A stretch of 64,000 nt of DNA from Beijerinckiaceae bacterium (lineage in GTDB: Bacteria; Pseudomonadota; Alphaproteobacteria; Rhizobiales; Beijerinckiaceae): positions 147,771 to 211,770 of the forward strand of contig JAIETL010000012.1 of the NCBI GenBank assembly GCA_019745195.1. The letters run 5' to 3'. The stretch's first letter is position 1, and each line of letters opens with the position of its first letter. Positions 46,880 through 55,377 of the stretch are shown piece by piece. A model generated the notes under the pieces. That model did no database searches, was not told the origin of the DNA, and saw nothing but the letters and a program-made list of their open reading frames with translations. A program made the position numbers and the translations under genes.

Positions 46880-48016
46880 ATGCCATTGCCCCCGCCGGCG
46901 CAGGTCGGCCAGAGTTTCAGCGAGATCGATACGCCCGCCCTCGTGCTCGACCTCGACGCCTTCGAGCGCAACCTCGTCACCATGGCGGCCTACACGCAGG
47001 GCCATGGCGTGCGCCTGCGCCCACACGCCAAGACGCATAAGAGCCCCGAGATCGCCTTGCGCCAGATTGCCCATGGCGCGGTCGGGCAATGCGTGCAGAA
47101 AGTCTCGGAGGCCGAAATCCTGGTCGCGGGCGGCGTCCATGACGTGCTCGTCTCCAACGAGGTCGCGGGCGCCGCCAAGCTCGACCGGCTGGCTCAGCTT
47201 GCAAGGCAGGCCAGGATCAGCGTCTGCGTCGACCATCTCGACGGGGTGCGCGAGGCGACTGAGGCGGCCGCGCGCCATGACGTGGTGCTGGATATTCTGG
47301 TCGAGATCGATGTCGGCGGGCGGCGCTGCGGCGTCGCGCCGGGCGAGGCGGCGGTGCGCATCGCGGAAGCCGTGGCGCGCTCGAATACGCTGCGCTTTGG
47401 CGGCCTGCAGGCCTATCACGGCACGGCCCAGCACATGCGCTCGATCGACGAGCGCAGCGAGGCGATCGAGCGCGCGGGCGTTTCGGTTCGCAACACGGTG
47501 GAACGACTGACGCAGGCTGGGCTGAGTTGCGCCACCATCGGTGGGGCCGGCACCGGCACCTACGAGATCGAGACGGGCTCCGGGCTGTGGAACGAGATCC
47601 AGGCCGGCTCCTACGTCTTCATGGACGCCGACTACGCCCGCAACCGGCAGGCCAATGGCGAGCCGTTCCGCAATTTCGAGCATGCGCTCTTCGTGCTGGC
47701 GGGCGTGATGAGCAAGCCTGTGCCCGACCGCGCTGTGGTCGATGCCGGCCACAAGGCGGCCGCGATCGATTCGGGCCTGCCCGTGCCGTTCCGGCGCGAG
47801 GGGCTGGTCTATTCGAAGCCCTCCGACGAGCATGGCGTGCTGACGGGCGACCCGATCGCGGTGCCCCATCGCGGGGACCGCATCCTGCTGGTGCCGGGCC
47901 ATTGCGACCCGACGGTGAACCTGCACGACTGGTATGTCTGCGTGCGCGGGCTGCACACGGCGGACGCGCATGTCGAGGCGCTCTGGCCGATCGCGGCGCG
48001 CGGCGCGCTGACCTGA
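46880..48016 (+). CDS. D-threonine aldolase/DSD1-family PLP enzyme
   Basis: A 378-residue PLP enzyme of the alanine-racemase fold III. The PLP-lysine lies in LRPHAKTHKSPEIA. The C-terminal VPGHCDPTVNLHDW has the His-X-Cys metal site of D-threonine aldolases, 3-hydroxy-D-aspartate aldolases and D-serine dehydratases. GGAGTGTYEIETGSGLWNEI is another family segment. It would cleave a D-3-hydroxy amino acid to glycine and an aldehyde, or a near reaction. The exact substrate is undetermined. The gene is monocistronic. Confidence 0.88.
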   Translation: MPLPPPAQVGQSFSEIDTPALVLDLDAFERNLVTMAAYTQGHGVRLRPHAKTHKSPEIALRQIAHGAVGQCVQKVSEAEILVAGGVHDVLVSNEVAGAAKLDRLAQLARQARISVCVDHLDGVREATEAAARHDVVLDILVEIDVGGRRCGVAPGEAAVRIAEAVARSNTLRFGGLQAYHGTAQHMRSIDERSEAIERAGVSVRNTVERLTQAGLSCATIGGAGTGTYEIETGSGLWNEIQAGSYVFMDADYARNRQANGEPFRNFEHALFVLAGVMSKPVPDRAVVDAGHKAAAIDSGLPVPFRREGLVYSKPSDEHGVLTGDPIAVPHRGDRILLVPGHCDPTVNLHDWYVCVRGLHTADAHVEALWPIAARGALT

Positions 48017-48065
48017 GCGAACGTGACAGAAGCGTTCGCTCTCGAGCCGTCGAATGTCGCATCTG

Positions 48066-48956
48066 TCACCTATTCAGCCTGACCGCCCCGCTCGCCGCCA
48101 GATCATACCCGCCCAGTTCCTTCGCCCGCGCCGCCATCGCCGGCCCGCGCATCCAGGCAAGCAGCGCCTGCGTCGCCGGTTCGAAATAGGCGCGCCTGCG
48201 CATCGCCAGATCGACATGCTCCCAGACCAGCGGCAGGAACTCGAGCCCGAACGCTGTTGCGATGGCGCGCGAGGCGATGCCGCAATCGGCCCGGCTGGTG
48301 CGCACCGCCAGCGCCAGATCCTGCCCCGTGGCGCAGACGCCCTCGGCGACGATCATGTCGGTGAGCGGCACGGCCTCGCGCTCCAGCAGGCTCAGCAGCA
48401 GCAATTGCGCGCCCGCACCGTGTTGCCGGCGGGCGAAGCGGGCCTTCCGGGTCACGGCGGATGCGATTCCGGCCAGCCCCAGCGGATTGCCGGGTGCGAC
48501 CAGCAATCCCTGTTCGCGCCGGGCAAAGCCGATCACCACTGCGTCATGCAGCGAGGCCTGCGCGCGGATGGCGGCAAGATTGGCCGCATCGTCGTCGGGC
48601 GTCGCATGGAGATGGATCGCCGCGATCGCCACTTCGCCGCGCAACAACCGGTCGAGCCCGGCCTGAGACCCTTCGGCCAGCAGCGCCAGCCCGCAGCCTG
48701 AATCACGCACCGCGACCTCCAGCAGCGAATCCTGGCTGCCGCCGATGATCGGCGGCGGGCTCGCCGGTCGCAGCCCCTCGGGCCAGGCGAGGCCGGCCTC
48801 CAGCCAGCGGTCCAGCGCCACCCGTGGAAACAGCCATTTGCCGCTGACCTTGGTGCAGGGCACGGCCTCGCGCGCCACGAGATCGTAGAGCTTGCGCTCC
48901 TTCAGCCGCAGATAGGCGGCGGCTTCCTCGGTGGTCAGATAGGTTTGGTCCTGCAT
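48066..48956 (-). CDS. HTH regulator with periplasmic-binding-like effector domain (probable Mo/W sensor)
   Basis: A 296-residue regulator. Residues 3-60 form an excisionase/MerR-like HTH (YLTTEEAAAYLRLKERKLYD, then KVSGKWLFPRVALDRWL). Residues 75-290 form a PBP-like domain of the PF12727 type (SQDSLLEVAVRDSGCGLALL, VAPGNPLGLAGIASAV, DCGIASRAIATAFGLEFLPL), which resembles ModA/TupA binding proteins. It is divergent from tupB, so sensing of molybdate or tungstate with control of the tup operon is a good inference. The start at 48956 (MQDQTYLTT) is preferred over 49004. Confidence 0.88.
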   Translation of the reverse strand: MQDQTYLTTEEAAAYLRLKERKLYDLVAREAVPCTKVSGKWLFPRVALDRWLEAGLAWPEGLRPASPPPIIGGSQDSLLEVAVRDSGCGLALLAEGSQAGLDRLLRGEVAIAAIHLHATPDDDAANLAAIRAQASLHDAVVIGFARREQGLLVAPGNPLGLAGIASAVTRKARFARRQHGAGAQLLLLSLLEREAVPLTDMIVAEGVCATGQDLALAVRTSRADCGIASRAIATAFGLEFLPLVWEHVDLAMRRRAYFEPATQALLAWMRGPAMAARAKELGGYDLAASGAVRLNR

Positions 48957-49059
48957 CAGCCTGCGCCTGACTGCGTTTATTCCATGATTGGCAATTGGTC
49001 GCATTGAATAGTAGCAATCGCAAGTGCTTGCAGGATGCCGATGTCGTCTTTGCCATCCG

Positions 49060-49175
49060 CCCTCATCCTGAGGAGCCGCGAAAGCGGCGTCTCGAAGGGT
49101 GCTCCAGTTCGCTCTGGAAGCGCCTGCTGGAGCACCCTTCGAGACGCGATCTTCGATCGCTCCTCAGGATGAGGG
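49060..49175. repeat. Palindromic element family A, copy 5
   Basis: A roughly 116-bp inverted repeat with ends CCCTCATCCTGAGGAGCC and CTCCTCAGGATGAGGG and inner arms TCTCGAAGGGTGCTCCA and TGGAGCACCCTTCGAGA; the inner arms show a compensated change from the other copies. It lies upstream of tupB, between its likely promoter and its start codon. Confidence 0.9.
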
Positions 49176-49213
49176 CGGAAGGTGACGGTTACGGACCAAG
49201 GACAGGACGCGTA

Positions 49214-49915
49214 GTGGACCTCACGGCGATCTTTCAGGCGGCCTTCGCGCTGGTGGTGGGGCTCGATCCTGCCTTCCTGGCGATCGTCTCGCTGTCGCTG
49301 CGGGTCACGCTGAGCGCCGTGCTCATCGCCGGCCTGATCGGCCTCCCGCTCGGCGCGGCGCTGGCGCTGGCGCGGTTTCGCGGGCGCTCGGTCGTCATCG
49401 TCATCCTCAACGCGCTGATGGGACTGCCGCCGGTGGTGGCGGGGCTGATCGTTTTCCTGATGCTGTCGCGTTCGGGCCCGCTCGGTTCGCTCGGGCTCCT
49501 GTTCACGCCGACCGCGATGATCGTGGCGCAGGTGCTGCTGGTGCTGCCGATCGTGATCGCGCTGACGCGGCAGACCGTGGAAGATCTCTGGGCCGAGTAT
49601 CGCGATCATCTGCGCTCGGTCGGGCTGGAGGGCATGCGCGCCATCCCGACCCTGCTCTTCGACGGCCGTTTTGCTCTGGCGACGGCATTGCTCGCGGGCT
49701 TCGGCCGGGCGAGCGCCGAGGTGGGGGCGGTGCTGATCGTCGGCGGCAACATCGCGGGCTACACCCGCACCATGACGACGACGATCACGCTGGAGACCTC
49801 CAAGGGCGATCTCCCGCTGGCGCTGGGCTTGGGCCTCGTCCTGATCACGCTGACGCTGGCGATCAACGCGGTGGCCTTCGGCGCGAGCCGCATCGGGGCG
49901 CGCTATGCCGGATGA
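49214..49915 (+). CDS. tupB: Tungstate/molybdate-type ABC transporter permease
   Basis: A 233-residue permease with about five helices. The EAA loop is EYRDHLRSVGLEGMRAIPTL region. GLPPVVAGLIVFLMLSRSGP and ASAEVGAVLIVGGNIAGYTR are typical of TupB. The GTG at 49214 is the likely start (AGGAC upstream); the frame runs back through a palindromic element that cannot be part of the protein. It overlaps the ATPase gene by 4 bp (ATGA). With tupC and tupA it builds a high-affinity tungstate, possibly molybdate, importer. Confidence 0.92.
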   Translation: MDLTAIFQAAFALVVGLDPAFLAIVSLSLRVTLSAVLIAGLIGLPLGAALALARFRGRSVVIVILNALMGLPPVVAGLIVFLMLSRSGPLGSLGLLFTPTAMIVAQVLLVLPIVIALTRQTVEDLWAEYRDHLRSVGLEGMRAIPTLLFDGRFALATALLAGFGRASAEVGAVLIVGGNIAGYTRTMTTTITLETSKGDLPLALGLGLVLITLTLAINAVAFGASRIGARYAG

Positions 49916-50655
49916 GCGCCAAACCTGTGAGCGCCATGCGTGACGTGAGCTCGATCCTGCCGCTGACGATCGACGACGCCTGCTTCGAGGCCGGCGGACG
50001 CCGTCTCGTCGTTGGCGCGCGCTTCACCGTGCCGGCCGGCGGGCTGACCGTGCTGCTCGGGCCCAACGGCGCCGGAAAATCGCTGACGCTGCGGCTCTGT
50101 CACGGGCTGCTGACGCCGAGCGCAGGCAGCATCCGCTGGGCAGCCCAGAGCGGAAGCGCGAAGCGCCATGCCATGGTCTTCCAGAAGCCGATCATGCTGC
50201 GCCGTTCGGTCGCCGCCAATGTCGCGCATGCGCTGGCGGCGGCCGGGATCGCGCGCGCGGAGCGCGTCGGGCGCACGCAGGAGGCGCTGGCTCGCTTCGG
50301 GCTGGGCGGGCGCGCCGACCAGCCGGCGCGGCTGCTCTCGGGCGGCGAGCAGCAGCGGCTCGCGATTGCCCGCGCCTGGTCGCTCCGACCCGAACTGCTG
50401 TTTCTCGACGAGCCGACCTCGCAGCTCGACCCCGCCGCGACGCGCCAGATCGAGGAGCTGCTGGCGGGCCTCGTCGCGGAAGGCATCACGGTGATGATGT
50501 CGACCCATGATCTCGGCCAGGCGAAGCGCCTCGCCGACCGCGTGCTGTTCCTGCATCGCGGCCGGCTGGTCGAGGATGCCGACGCCCAGACCTTTTTCGC
50601 CGGCCCGGCATCGGCCGAGGCGCGCGCCTTCCTCGCCGGAGAGCTGATCTGGTGA
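49912..50655 (+). CDS. tupC: Tungstate/molybdate-type ABC transporter ATP-binding protein
   Basis: A 247-residue ATPase with Walker A GPNGAGKSLTL, Q-loop MVFQKPIMLRRSV, signature LSGGEQQRLAIARA, Walker B LLFLDEPTSQLD and switch His in MMSTHDLGQA. The Q-loop FQKPxxLRRSV is characteristic of TupC. The Walker A Lys-Ser is followed by Leu rather than Thr, still functional in the family. It is translated by overlap with tupB. A family B palindrome follows before tupA. Confidence 0.93.
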   Translation: MSAKPVSAMRDVSSILPLTIDDACFEAGGRRLVVGARFTVPAGGLTVLLGPNGAGKSLTLRLCHGLLTPSAGSIRWAAQSGSAKRHAMVFQKPIMLRRSVAANVAHALAAAGIARAERVGRTQEALARFGLGGRADQPARLLSGGEQQRLAIARAWSLRPELLFLDEPTSQLDPAATRQIEELLAGLVAEGITVMMSTHDLGQAKRLADRVLFLHRGRLVEDADAQTFFAGPASAEARAFLAGELIW

Positions 50656-50677
50656 GCGTCATCCAGCCAACCCCGAT

Positions 50678-50779
50678 GTCGTCCCGGACAAGCGGCGAAG
50701 CCGCGCCGATCCGGGACCCATTCCGGAACGGTTCAGGAATGGATCCCGGGTTTGCGCTTCGCTCCGCCCGGGACGACGG
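50678..50779. repeat. Palindromic element family B, copy 4
   Basis: A roughly 100-bp, more diverged copy: GTCGTCCCGGACAAGCGG, GGGACCCATTCC, mirrored by GGAATGGATCCCGGG and CCCGGGACGACGG. It lies between tupC and tupA inside the operon. Confidence 0.85.
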
Positions 50780-50835
50780 CGGTTTTGTCTTTTGAACTGA
50801 ACAACGCAGACCACATCAAAAACAAGGAGACGACC

Positions 50836-51714
50836 ATGACCCTGAGCAAGCGCCTTCTGCTGACCGCCGGTTTCGCGGCGGCCTTCGCCGGTTCCGCTTT
50901 CGCGCAGACCACGACCGCGACGCCGCCGGCCGCCACTGCTCCGGCCGCTGCCGGGACGCGCTTCATCACCGTGTCCTCGACGACATCGACGCAGGATTCC
51001 GGCCTGTTCGGCCATATCCTGCCGCTGTTCAAGGCCAAGACCGGCATCGAGGTCCGCGTCGTCTCGCAGGGCACGGGACAGGCGCTCGACACCGGCCGGC
51101 GCGGCGACGCCGACGTCGTCTTCGTCCATGCCAAGGCGCAGGAGGAGAAGTTCGTGGCCGACGGGTTCGGGCTCGAGCGCAAGGCCGTGATGTACAACGA
51201 CTTCGTGCTGATCGGCCCCAAGAGCGATCCGGCCGGCATCGCCGGCACGAAGGACATCGCCGCCGCGTTGCTGAAGATTCAGGAGAAAGGCGCGGCCTTC
51301 GTTTCGCGCGGCGACAAATCGGGCACGCATGCGGCCGAGCTCAACCTCTGGAAGGTTGCGGGCGTCGATCTCGACGCCAAGAAGGGCTCTTGGTATCGCG
51401 AGATCGGCCAGGGCATGGGCGCTGCGCTCAACACGGCCGGCGGCATGAGCGGCTATGTGCTGGCCGATCGCGGCACCTGGATCTCGTTCAAGAATCGCGG
51501 CGATCTCGCCATTGCTGTCGAGGGCGACCGGCGGCTGTTCAACCAGTACGGCGTGATGGCGGTGAACCCGGCCAAGCACCCGCATGTGAAGATCAATGAC
51601 GGGCAGGCCTTCGTGACCTGGCTGACCGGACCCGAGGGTCAGAAGGCGATCGCCGACTACAAGATCGACGGCCAGCAGCTCTTCTTCCCGAACGCCTCGC
51701 AGGCGGGCGCGTGA
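50836..51714 (+). CDS. tupA: Tungstate-binding periplasmic protein
   Basis: A 292-residue binding protein. A signal peptide (RLLLTAGFAAAFAGSAFAQ) and a Thr/Pro/Ala linker precede the mature start FITVSSTTSTQDSGLFGHI, whose T-T-S-T motif is the TupA hallmark that contacts the oxyanion. FVSRGDKSGTHAAELNLW and MSGYVLADRGTWISFKN are also typical. AAGGAG is 9 bp upstream of the ATG. It delivers tungstate (or molybdate) to TupBC. Confidence 0.94.
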   Translation: MTLSKRLLLTAGFAAAFAGSAFAQTTTATPPAATAPAAAGTRFITVSSTTSTQDSGLFGHILPLFKAKTGIEVRVVSQGTGQALDTGRRGDADVVFVHAKAQEEKFVADGFGLERKAVMYNDFVLIGPKSDPAGIAGTKDIAAALLKIQEKGAAFVSRGDKSGTHAAELNLWKVAGVDLDAKKGSWYREIGQGMGAALNTAGGMSGYVLADRGTWISFKNRGDLAIAVEGDRRLFNQYGVMAVNPAKHPHVKINDGQAFVTWLTGPEGQKAIADYKIDGQQLFFPNASQAGA

Positions 51715-51718
51715 CCGT

Positions 51719-52516
51719 ATGCACAAACGCCTCTTCGCCGGGGCCGTCCTGCTGATGGCCTCGCTCTCGACAGCCTCCGCGCAGCAGCCGCCGGTCCTGC
51801 TTCATGCGGCCGGCAGCCTGCGCGCCGCGCTCACCGACGTCGCGAACGCCTTCAGCGACGAGACCGGCGTTCAGGTCCGCGCGGTCTTCGGCGCGTCCGG
51901 CCTGCTGCGCGAGCGGATCGAAAAGGGCGAGCCGGCCGAGGTCTTCGCCTCAGCCGATCGCGGCAATCCCGAAGCGCTGGCGAAAGCCGGCCGCGCCGGG
52001 CCGGTGACGAGCTTCGCCCGCAATGCGCTCTGCGCCTTCACCCGGCCTGAGGTCGTGGCAACGTCGGAGACGCTGCTTGCAAAAATGCTCGATCCGGCGA
52101 CAAAACTCGGCACCTCGACGCCGAAGGCCGACCCGTCGGGCGACTATGCCTGGCAGCTTTTCACCAGAGCAGAGGCGCTGCAGCCGGGCGCGAAGGTCGC
52201 GTTAGAGGCCAAGGCGCTGCAGCTCACCGGCGGGCCGACCAGCCCGCGCGGGCCGGAGGGGCGCAATCTCTACGGCCATGTGCTGGCGAGCGGGCAGGCC
52301 GACATTTTTCTCGCTTATTGCACCAATGCCGGGCCGATCGCGCTGGAGGAACCGGCGATCAGGCAGGTCGCGTTGCCGCCCGCGCTCGTCGTCGGGGCCG
52401 AATACGGGCTGACGCTGGTGAACGGGGCCTCGCCAAATGCCGGCCGCCTCGCCATGTTCATCGCGAGCCCGGCCGGGCAGGCGATCCTGGGCCGGCACGG
52501 CTTCGCTGCGCCCTGA
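51719..52516 (+). CDS. ModA-like molybdate-binding protein
   Basis: A 265-residue periplasmic binding protein with signal peptide (FAGAVLLMASLSTASAQQ) and the ModA-type N-terminus VLLHAAGSLRAALTDVANAF. EVFASADRGNPEALAKAG and the SARNALC-like segment FARNALCAFTRP also match. It starts 5 bp after tupA. No ModB or ModC is encoded nearby, so it may share TupBC or another permease. This gives two different oxyanion receptors next to one permease/ATPase pair. Confidence 0.85.
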   Translation: MHKRLFAGAVLLMASLSTASAQQPPVLLHAAGSLRAALTDVANAFSDETGVQVRAVFGASGLLRERIEKGEPAEVFASADRGNPEALAKAGRAGPVTSFARNALCAFTRPEVVATSETLLAKMLDPATKLGTSTPKADPSGDYAWQLFTRAEALQPGAKVALEAKALQLTGGPTSPRGPEGRNLYGHVLASGQADIFLAYCTNAGPIALEEPAIRQVALPPALVVGAEYGLTLVNGASPNAGRLAMFIASPAGQAILGRHGFAAP

Positions 52517-52536
52517 GACATGGAGAGTGCGAAACG

Positions 52537-53202
52537 ATGGACTGGCAGGCGACGCGCCCCGGCGAGACCTCCGCGCCCCTGCCGGAGCGACAGGATGCGC
52601 ATCTCGTCTTCATCGGCCGTATCCGCACGCCGTTCCTGAGCCGCGACGACTGTCCGAGGCAGGGCGACATCGAGGCAGGGCCGGTCTGCCGGGTGGAGGT
52701 CGATCCGCACTGGCACGCGGCGTTGACCGGGATCGAGAGCTTCGCCCATCTCGACCTGCTCTACTGGATGCATCAGGCGCGGCGCGACCTGCTGACCCAG
52801 ACGCCGCGCGGCGGAGAGCCGCTCGGGACCTTCGCCCTGCGTTCGCCGGTGCGGCCGAACCCGGTCGCGTTGTCGCGGGTCGCACTGATCGGCGTCGAGG
52901 ACGGCGTGCTGCTGGTGCGCGGGCTGGATTGCCTCGACGGCACGCCGCTGATCGACATCAAGCCGAACCGGTGTGCTCAGACGGTAGCGCTTACATCAGC
53001 CGGACATGACGCCTCCCCTCCCCCTCGTGGGGAGGGGTTGGGGTTGGGGGGCGATCGACCGGGTGAGCGGGGCCTCGGGGAGGCGCACTCCGGTGGTGTC
53101 ACGACAATTCAAGGCTCGCCCGGTCGATCGCCCCCCACCCCCAACCCCTCCCCACGAGGGGGAGGGGAAGAGTTTCATCCGGAAGCGGGACGCAAGCCAT
53201 GA
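52537..53202 (+). CDS. TrmO/TsaA-domain protein with repeat-encoded C-terminal tail
   Basis: A 221-residue protein. Residues 1-145 form the TsaA/VirR/TrmO fold (VFIGRIRTPFLSRDDCPRQG, FAHLDLLYWMHQARRDL, RSPVRPNPVALSRVAL, GTPLIDIKPN), which in TrmO N-methylates t6A37 of tRNA with SAM. Other clade members lie in metal-uptake clusters and have unclear roles. From about residue 160 the frame runs through a palindromic element and encodes a Gly/Pro/Arg tail that the fold does not need. The stop overlaps the next gene by 4 bp (ATGA), so coupling was kept. The position in a Mo/W cluster makes a metal-related role possible (inference). Confidence 0.8.
   Translation: MDWQATRPGETSAPLPERQDAHLVFIGRIRTPFLSRDDCPRQGDIEAGPVCRVEVDPHWHAALTGIESFAHLDLLYWMHQARRDLLTQTPRGGEPLGTFALRSPVRPNPVALSRVALIGVEDGVLLVRGLDCLDGTPLIDIKPNRCAQTVALTSAGHDASPPPRGEGLGLGGDRPGERGLGEAHSGGVTTIQGSPGRSPPTPNPSPRGGGEEFHPEAGRKP
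53012..53168. repeat. Palindromic element family D, inside the trmO-like reading frame
   Basis: Two 54-bp arms (53015-53068 and 53114-53167) that are nearly perfect mirrors, with a 45-bp loop. The arms contain CCCCTCGTGGGGAGGGG and GCGATCGACCGGG and their mirrors. The element is read in frame by the trmO-like gene. It differs in sequence from families A, B, C and E. Confidence 0.92.
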
Positions 53203-54230
53203 CGAGACCAAACCGCCGCCTCGTGCTGGCCGGCCTCGCGACGCTCGCCGCGCCGCGCATCTCCCGCGCAGCCACGGTGAAAGACGGCGCCGGCCGCGAC
53301 GTGCCCATCCCCGCGAAGGTCGAGCGCATCTTCCCCGCTGGGCCGCCGGCCGCGATCACGCTCTATACGCTCGCGCCGGACCTGCTGCTTGGCTGGCCGC
53401 GCGCCAACCGAGCGGAGGAACTGCCCTTCCTGCTGCCGGGCATCGGCGACCGGCCGGAGGTCGGCCGCATCACCGGGCGCGGCAACAGCGCCAATCTCGA
53501 AGCCGTGCTGACGCTGAAGCCGGACCTGATCGTCGACGCCGGCTCGACGGGGCGGACCTATGTCGAGCTCGCCGAGCGCGTGCAGGGCCAGACCGGCATT
53601 CCCTACGCCCTGCTCGACGGCCGCTTCGACGCGATTCCGGAGAGCTATCGCATCCTCGGCCGCCTGACCGGGCGCATCGAGCGGGCCGAGACGCTGGCGC
53701 GCTGGTGCGAGACCGCGGCGGCGACCATCAGAGGGCGCATCGCGGCGATCCCCGCCAGCGAGCGGCCGTCGGTCTATTACGCGCGCGGGCCGCGTGGGCT
53801 CGAGACGGGGCTTGGCGGCTCGATCAATGTCGAGACGCTGAGCTTTCTGGGCGCGCGCAATGTCGCGGCGACGCAGCCCGGCAGCGGGCTGGCGCAGGTC
53901 TCGCTGGAACAGGTTCTGGCCTGGGACCCGGAGGTGATCGTCACCATCGACCTGAATTTTTCCGACAGCGTGCGCCGCGATCCGGCCTGGGCCGGCATCC
54001 GCGCCGTGAAGGCCGGGCGGGTGCATCTCTCGCCGAAACTGCCCTTCGGCTGGGTCGATTTTCCGCCTTCGGTCAACCGCATGGCCGGGCTCTGGTGGCT
54101 GGCGAAACTGCTCTACCCGGCGCAGTTTCCCGAGGACATCCGCAGCGTGGCGCGCGAGTTCCACACGCTGTTCTATCAGGTCACGCCAAGCGAGGCGCAG
54201 CTCGACGCCGTGCTGTCGGGACGGGGGTGA
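53199..54230 (+). CDS. FecB/MolA-like ABC transporter periplasmic binding protein
   Basis: A 343-residue class III binding protein. The N-terminus RRLVLAGLATLAAPRISRA is a signal with a paired Arg. The two lobes are joined by a long helix (about residues 155-180). Segments KDGAGRDVPIPAKVERIFP, LTLKPDLIVDAGSTG and VSLEQVLAWDPEVIVTIDL are typical of the FecB/BtuF class. Metal-chelate, cobalamin, or (for MolA of Haemophilus) molybdate/tungstate are known ligands. Because the gene follows tupBCA and a ModA-like gene, an oxyanion ligand is plausible but not shown. Confidence 0.88.
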   Translation: MTRPNRRLVLAGLATLAAPRISRAATVKDGAGRDVPIPAKVERIFPAGPPAAITLYTLAPDLLLGWPRANRAEELPFLLPGIGDRPEVGRITGRGNSANLEAVLTLKPDLIVDAGSTGRTYVELAERVQGQTGIPYALLDGRFDAIPESYRILGRLTGRIERAETLARWCETAAATIRGRIAAIPASERPSVYYARGPRGLETGLGGSINVETLSFLGARNVAATQPGSGLAQVSLEQVLAWDPEVIVTIDLNFSDSVRRDPAWAGIRAVKAGRVHLSPKLPFGWVDFPPSVNRMAGLWWLAKLLYPAQFPEDIRSVAREFHTLFYQVTPSEAQLDAVLSGRG

Positions 54231-54256
54231 GCGGGATGGACCGGCCGACCCCTCAT

Positions 54257-54332
54257 CGTCATTGCGAGCGCAGCGAAGCAATCCAGCGTCTCGCGCCGAC
54301 CACTGGATTGCTTCGCTGCGCTCGCAATGACG
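54257..54332. repeat. Palindromic element family C, copy 3
   Basis: A 76-bp near-perfect hairpin with CGTCATTGCGAGCGCAGCGA and its mirror TCGCTGCGCTCGCAATGACG. It lies between the binding-protein and permease genes of the FecBCD-type operon, directly after the binding-protein gene. Confidence 0.92.
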
Positions 54333-54360
54333 GGATTGGCTTCTCCCGGCAGACCTCGCC

Positions 54361-55377
54361 GTGACCCCTGCCTCCACCTTGCGCGGCAACACGATTGCCT
54401 TTGCCCTGCTTGCCGCCGCGATCCTGCTCGCCTTCGGGCTCGGGCGTTTCCCGGTCGGCGCTGGCGATCTCGCGCGCCTGCTCTGGGCGACGCTGACGCT
54501 GCAGCCTTCGGGCCTGTCGCCGCAGATCGAGGCGGTGATCTGGAACATCCGGGGGCCGCGCATCGTCGCGGCGCTTCTCTGCGGGGCTGCGCTTGCCGTC
54601 GCGGGCGCGGCCTTTCAGGGCCTGTTCCGCAACCCTCTGGTCTCGCCCGACATCCTCGGTGCGTCGTCGGGCGCGGCGCTGGGAGCGGTCGTCGGTATCT
54701 ATTTCTCGCTCGGCCTGTTCGCGATCCAGTTTTCCGCGTTCGTCGGCGGACTGGCCGCTGTGGGAGCGGTCTACGCCATCGGCTCGACGATCAGGCGCGG
54801 CGACCCCGTGCTGGTTCTGGTGCTGACCGGCGTCGTCGTCGGCTCGCTGCTCGGGGCCGGCATCGGCCTCGTAAAGTACTGGGCCGACCCCTACAACCAG
54901 CTTCCGGCCATGACCTTCTGGCTCTTGGGCAGCCTCGCCGGCACGGGCAAGCCCGATCTGATCCCGCTGCTCGGCCCGGTCCTCGGCGGGACCGCCGTTC
55001 TGCTCGCCTTGCGCTGGCGCATGAACGCGATGTCGCTGCCCGAAGAGGAGGCGCGCGCGCTCGGCCTCGCAACCGGGCCCCTGCGCGTCGCTATCGTCGC
55101 GGCCGCCACGCTGGTGACGGCGGCGAGCGTGGCTGCGGCCGGCATCATCGGCTGGGTCGGGCTTGTCGTGCCGCATCTGGCGCGCTTTCTGGTCGGTCCC
55201 GATTTCGGAAAGCTCGTGCCGACCGCCGCGATCCTCGGCGGTGGCTATCTGCTGCTGATCGACACGCTGGCGCGGACCGCCGCGCCGGTCGAAACGCCGC
55301 TCGGCATCCTGACCGCGGTCATCGGAACGCCCTTCTTCATCTGGCTCCTGGCCTCGGCGCGCGGGGGCTGGTCGTGA
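54361..55377 (+). CDS. FecCD-family ABC transporter permease
   Basis: A 338-residue permease with about nine to ten helices, the BtuC/FecCD architecture. GPRIVAALLCGAALAVAGAA followed by FQGLFRNPLVSPDILG is the family signature; GIIGWVGLVVPHLARFLVGP is a second conserved block. It starts at GTG 54361 and overlaps the ATPase gene by 4 bp (GTGA). It serves a type II importer for a metal chelate or oxyanion, fed by the upstream binding protein. Confidence 0.93.
   Translation: MTPASTLRGNTIAFALLAAAILLAFGLGRFPVGAGDLARLLWATLTLQPSGLSPQIEAVIWNIRGPRIVAALLCGAALAVAGAAFQGLFRNPLVSPDILGASSGAALGAVVGIYFSLGLFAIQFSAFVGGLAAVGAVYAIGSTIRRGDPVLVLVLTGVVVGSLLGAGIGLVKYWADPYNQLPAMTFWLLGSLAGTGKPDLIPLLGPVLGGTAVLLALRWRMNAMSLPEEEARALGLATGPLRVAIVAAATLVTAASVAAAGIIGWVGLVVPHLARFLVGPDFGKLVPTAAILGGGYLLLIDTLARTAAPVETPLGILTAVIGTPFFIWLLASARGGWS

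Noticed and set aside
48995..49213. N-terminal extension of tupB back to 48995
   Set aside because: The added frame reads through a family A palindrome and does not resemble TupB; GTG 49214 gives the family length.
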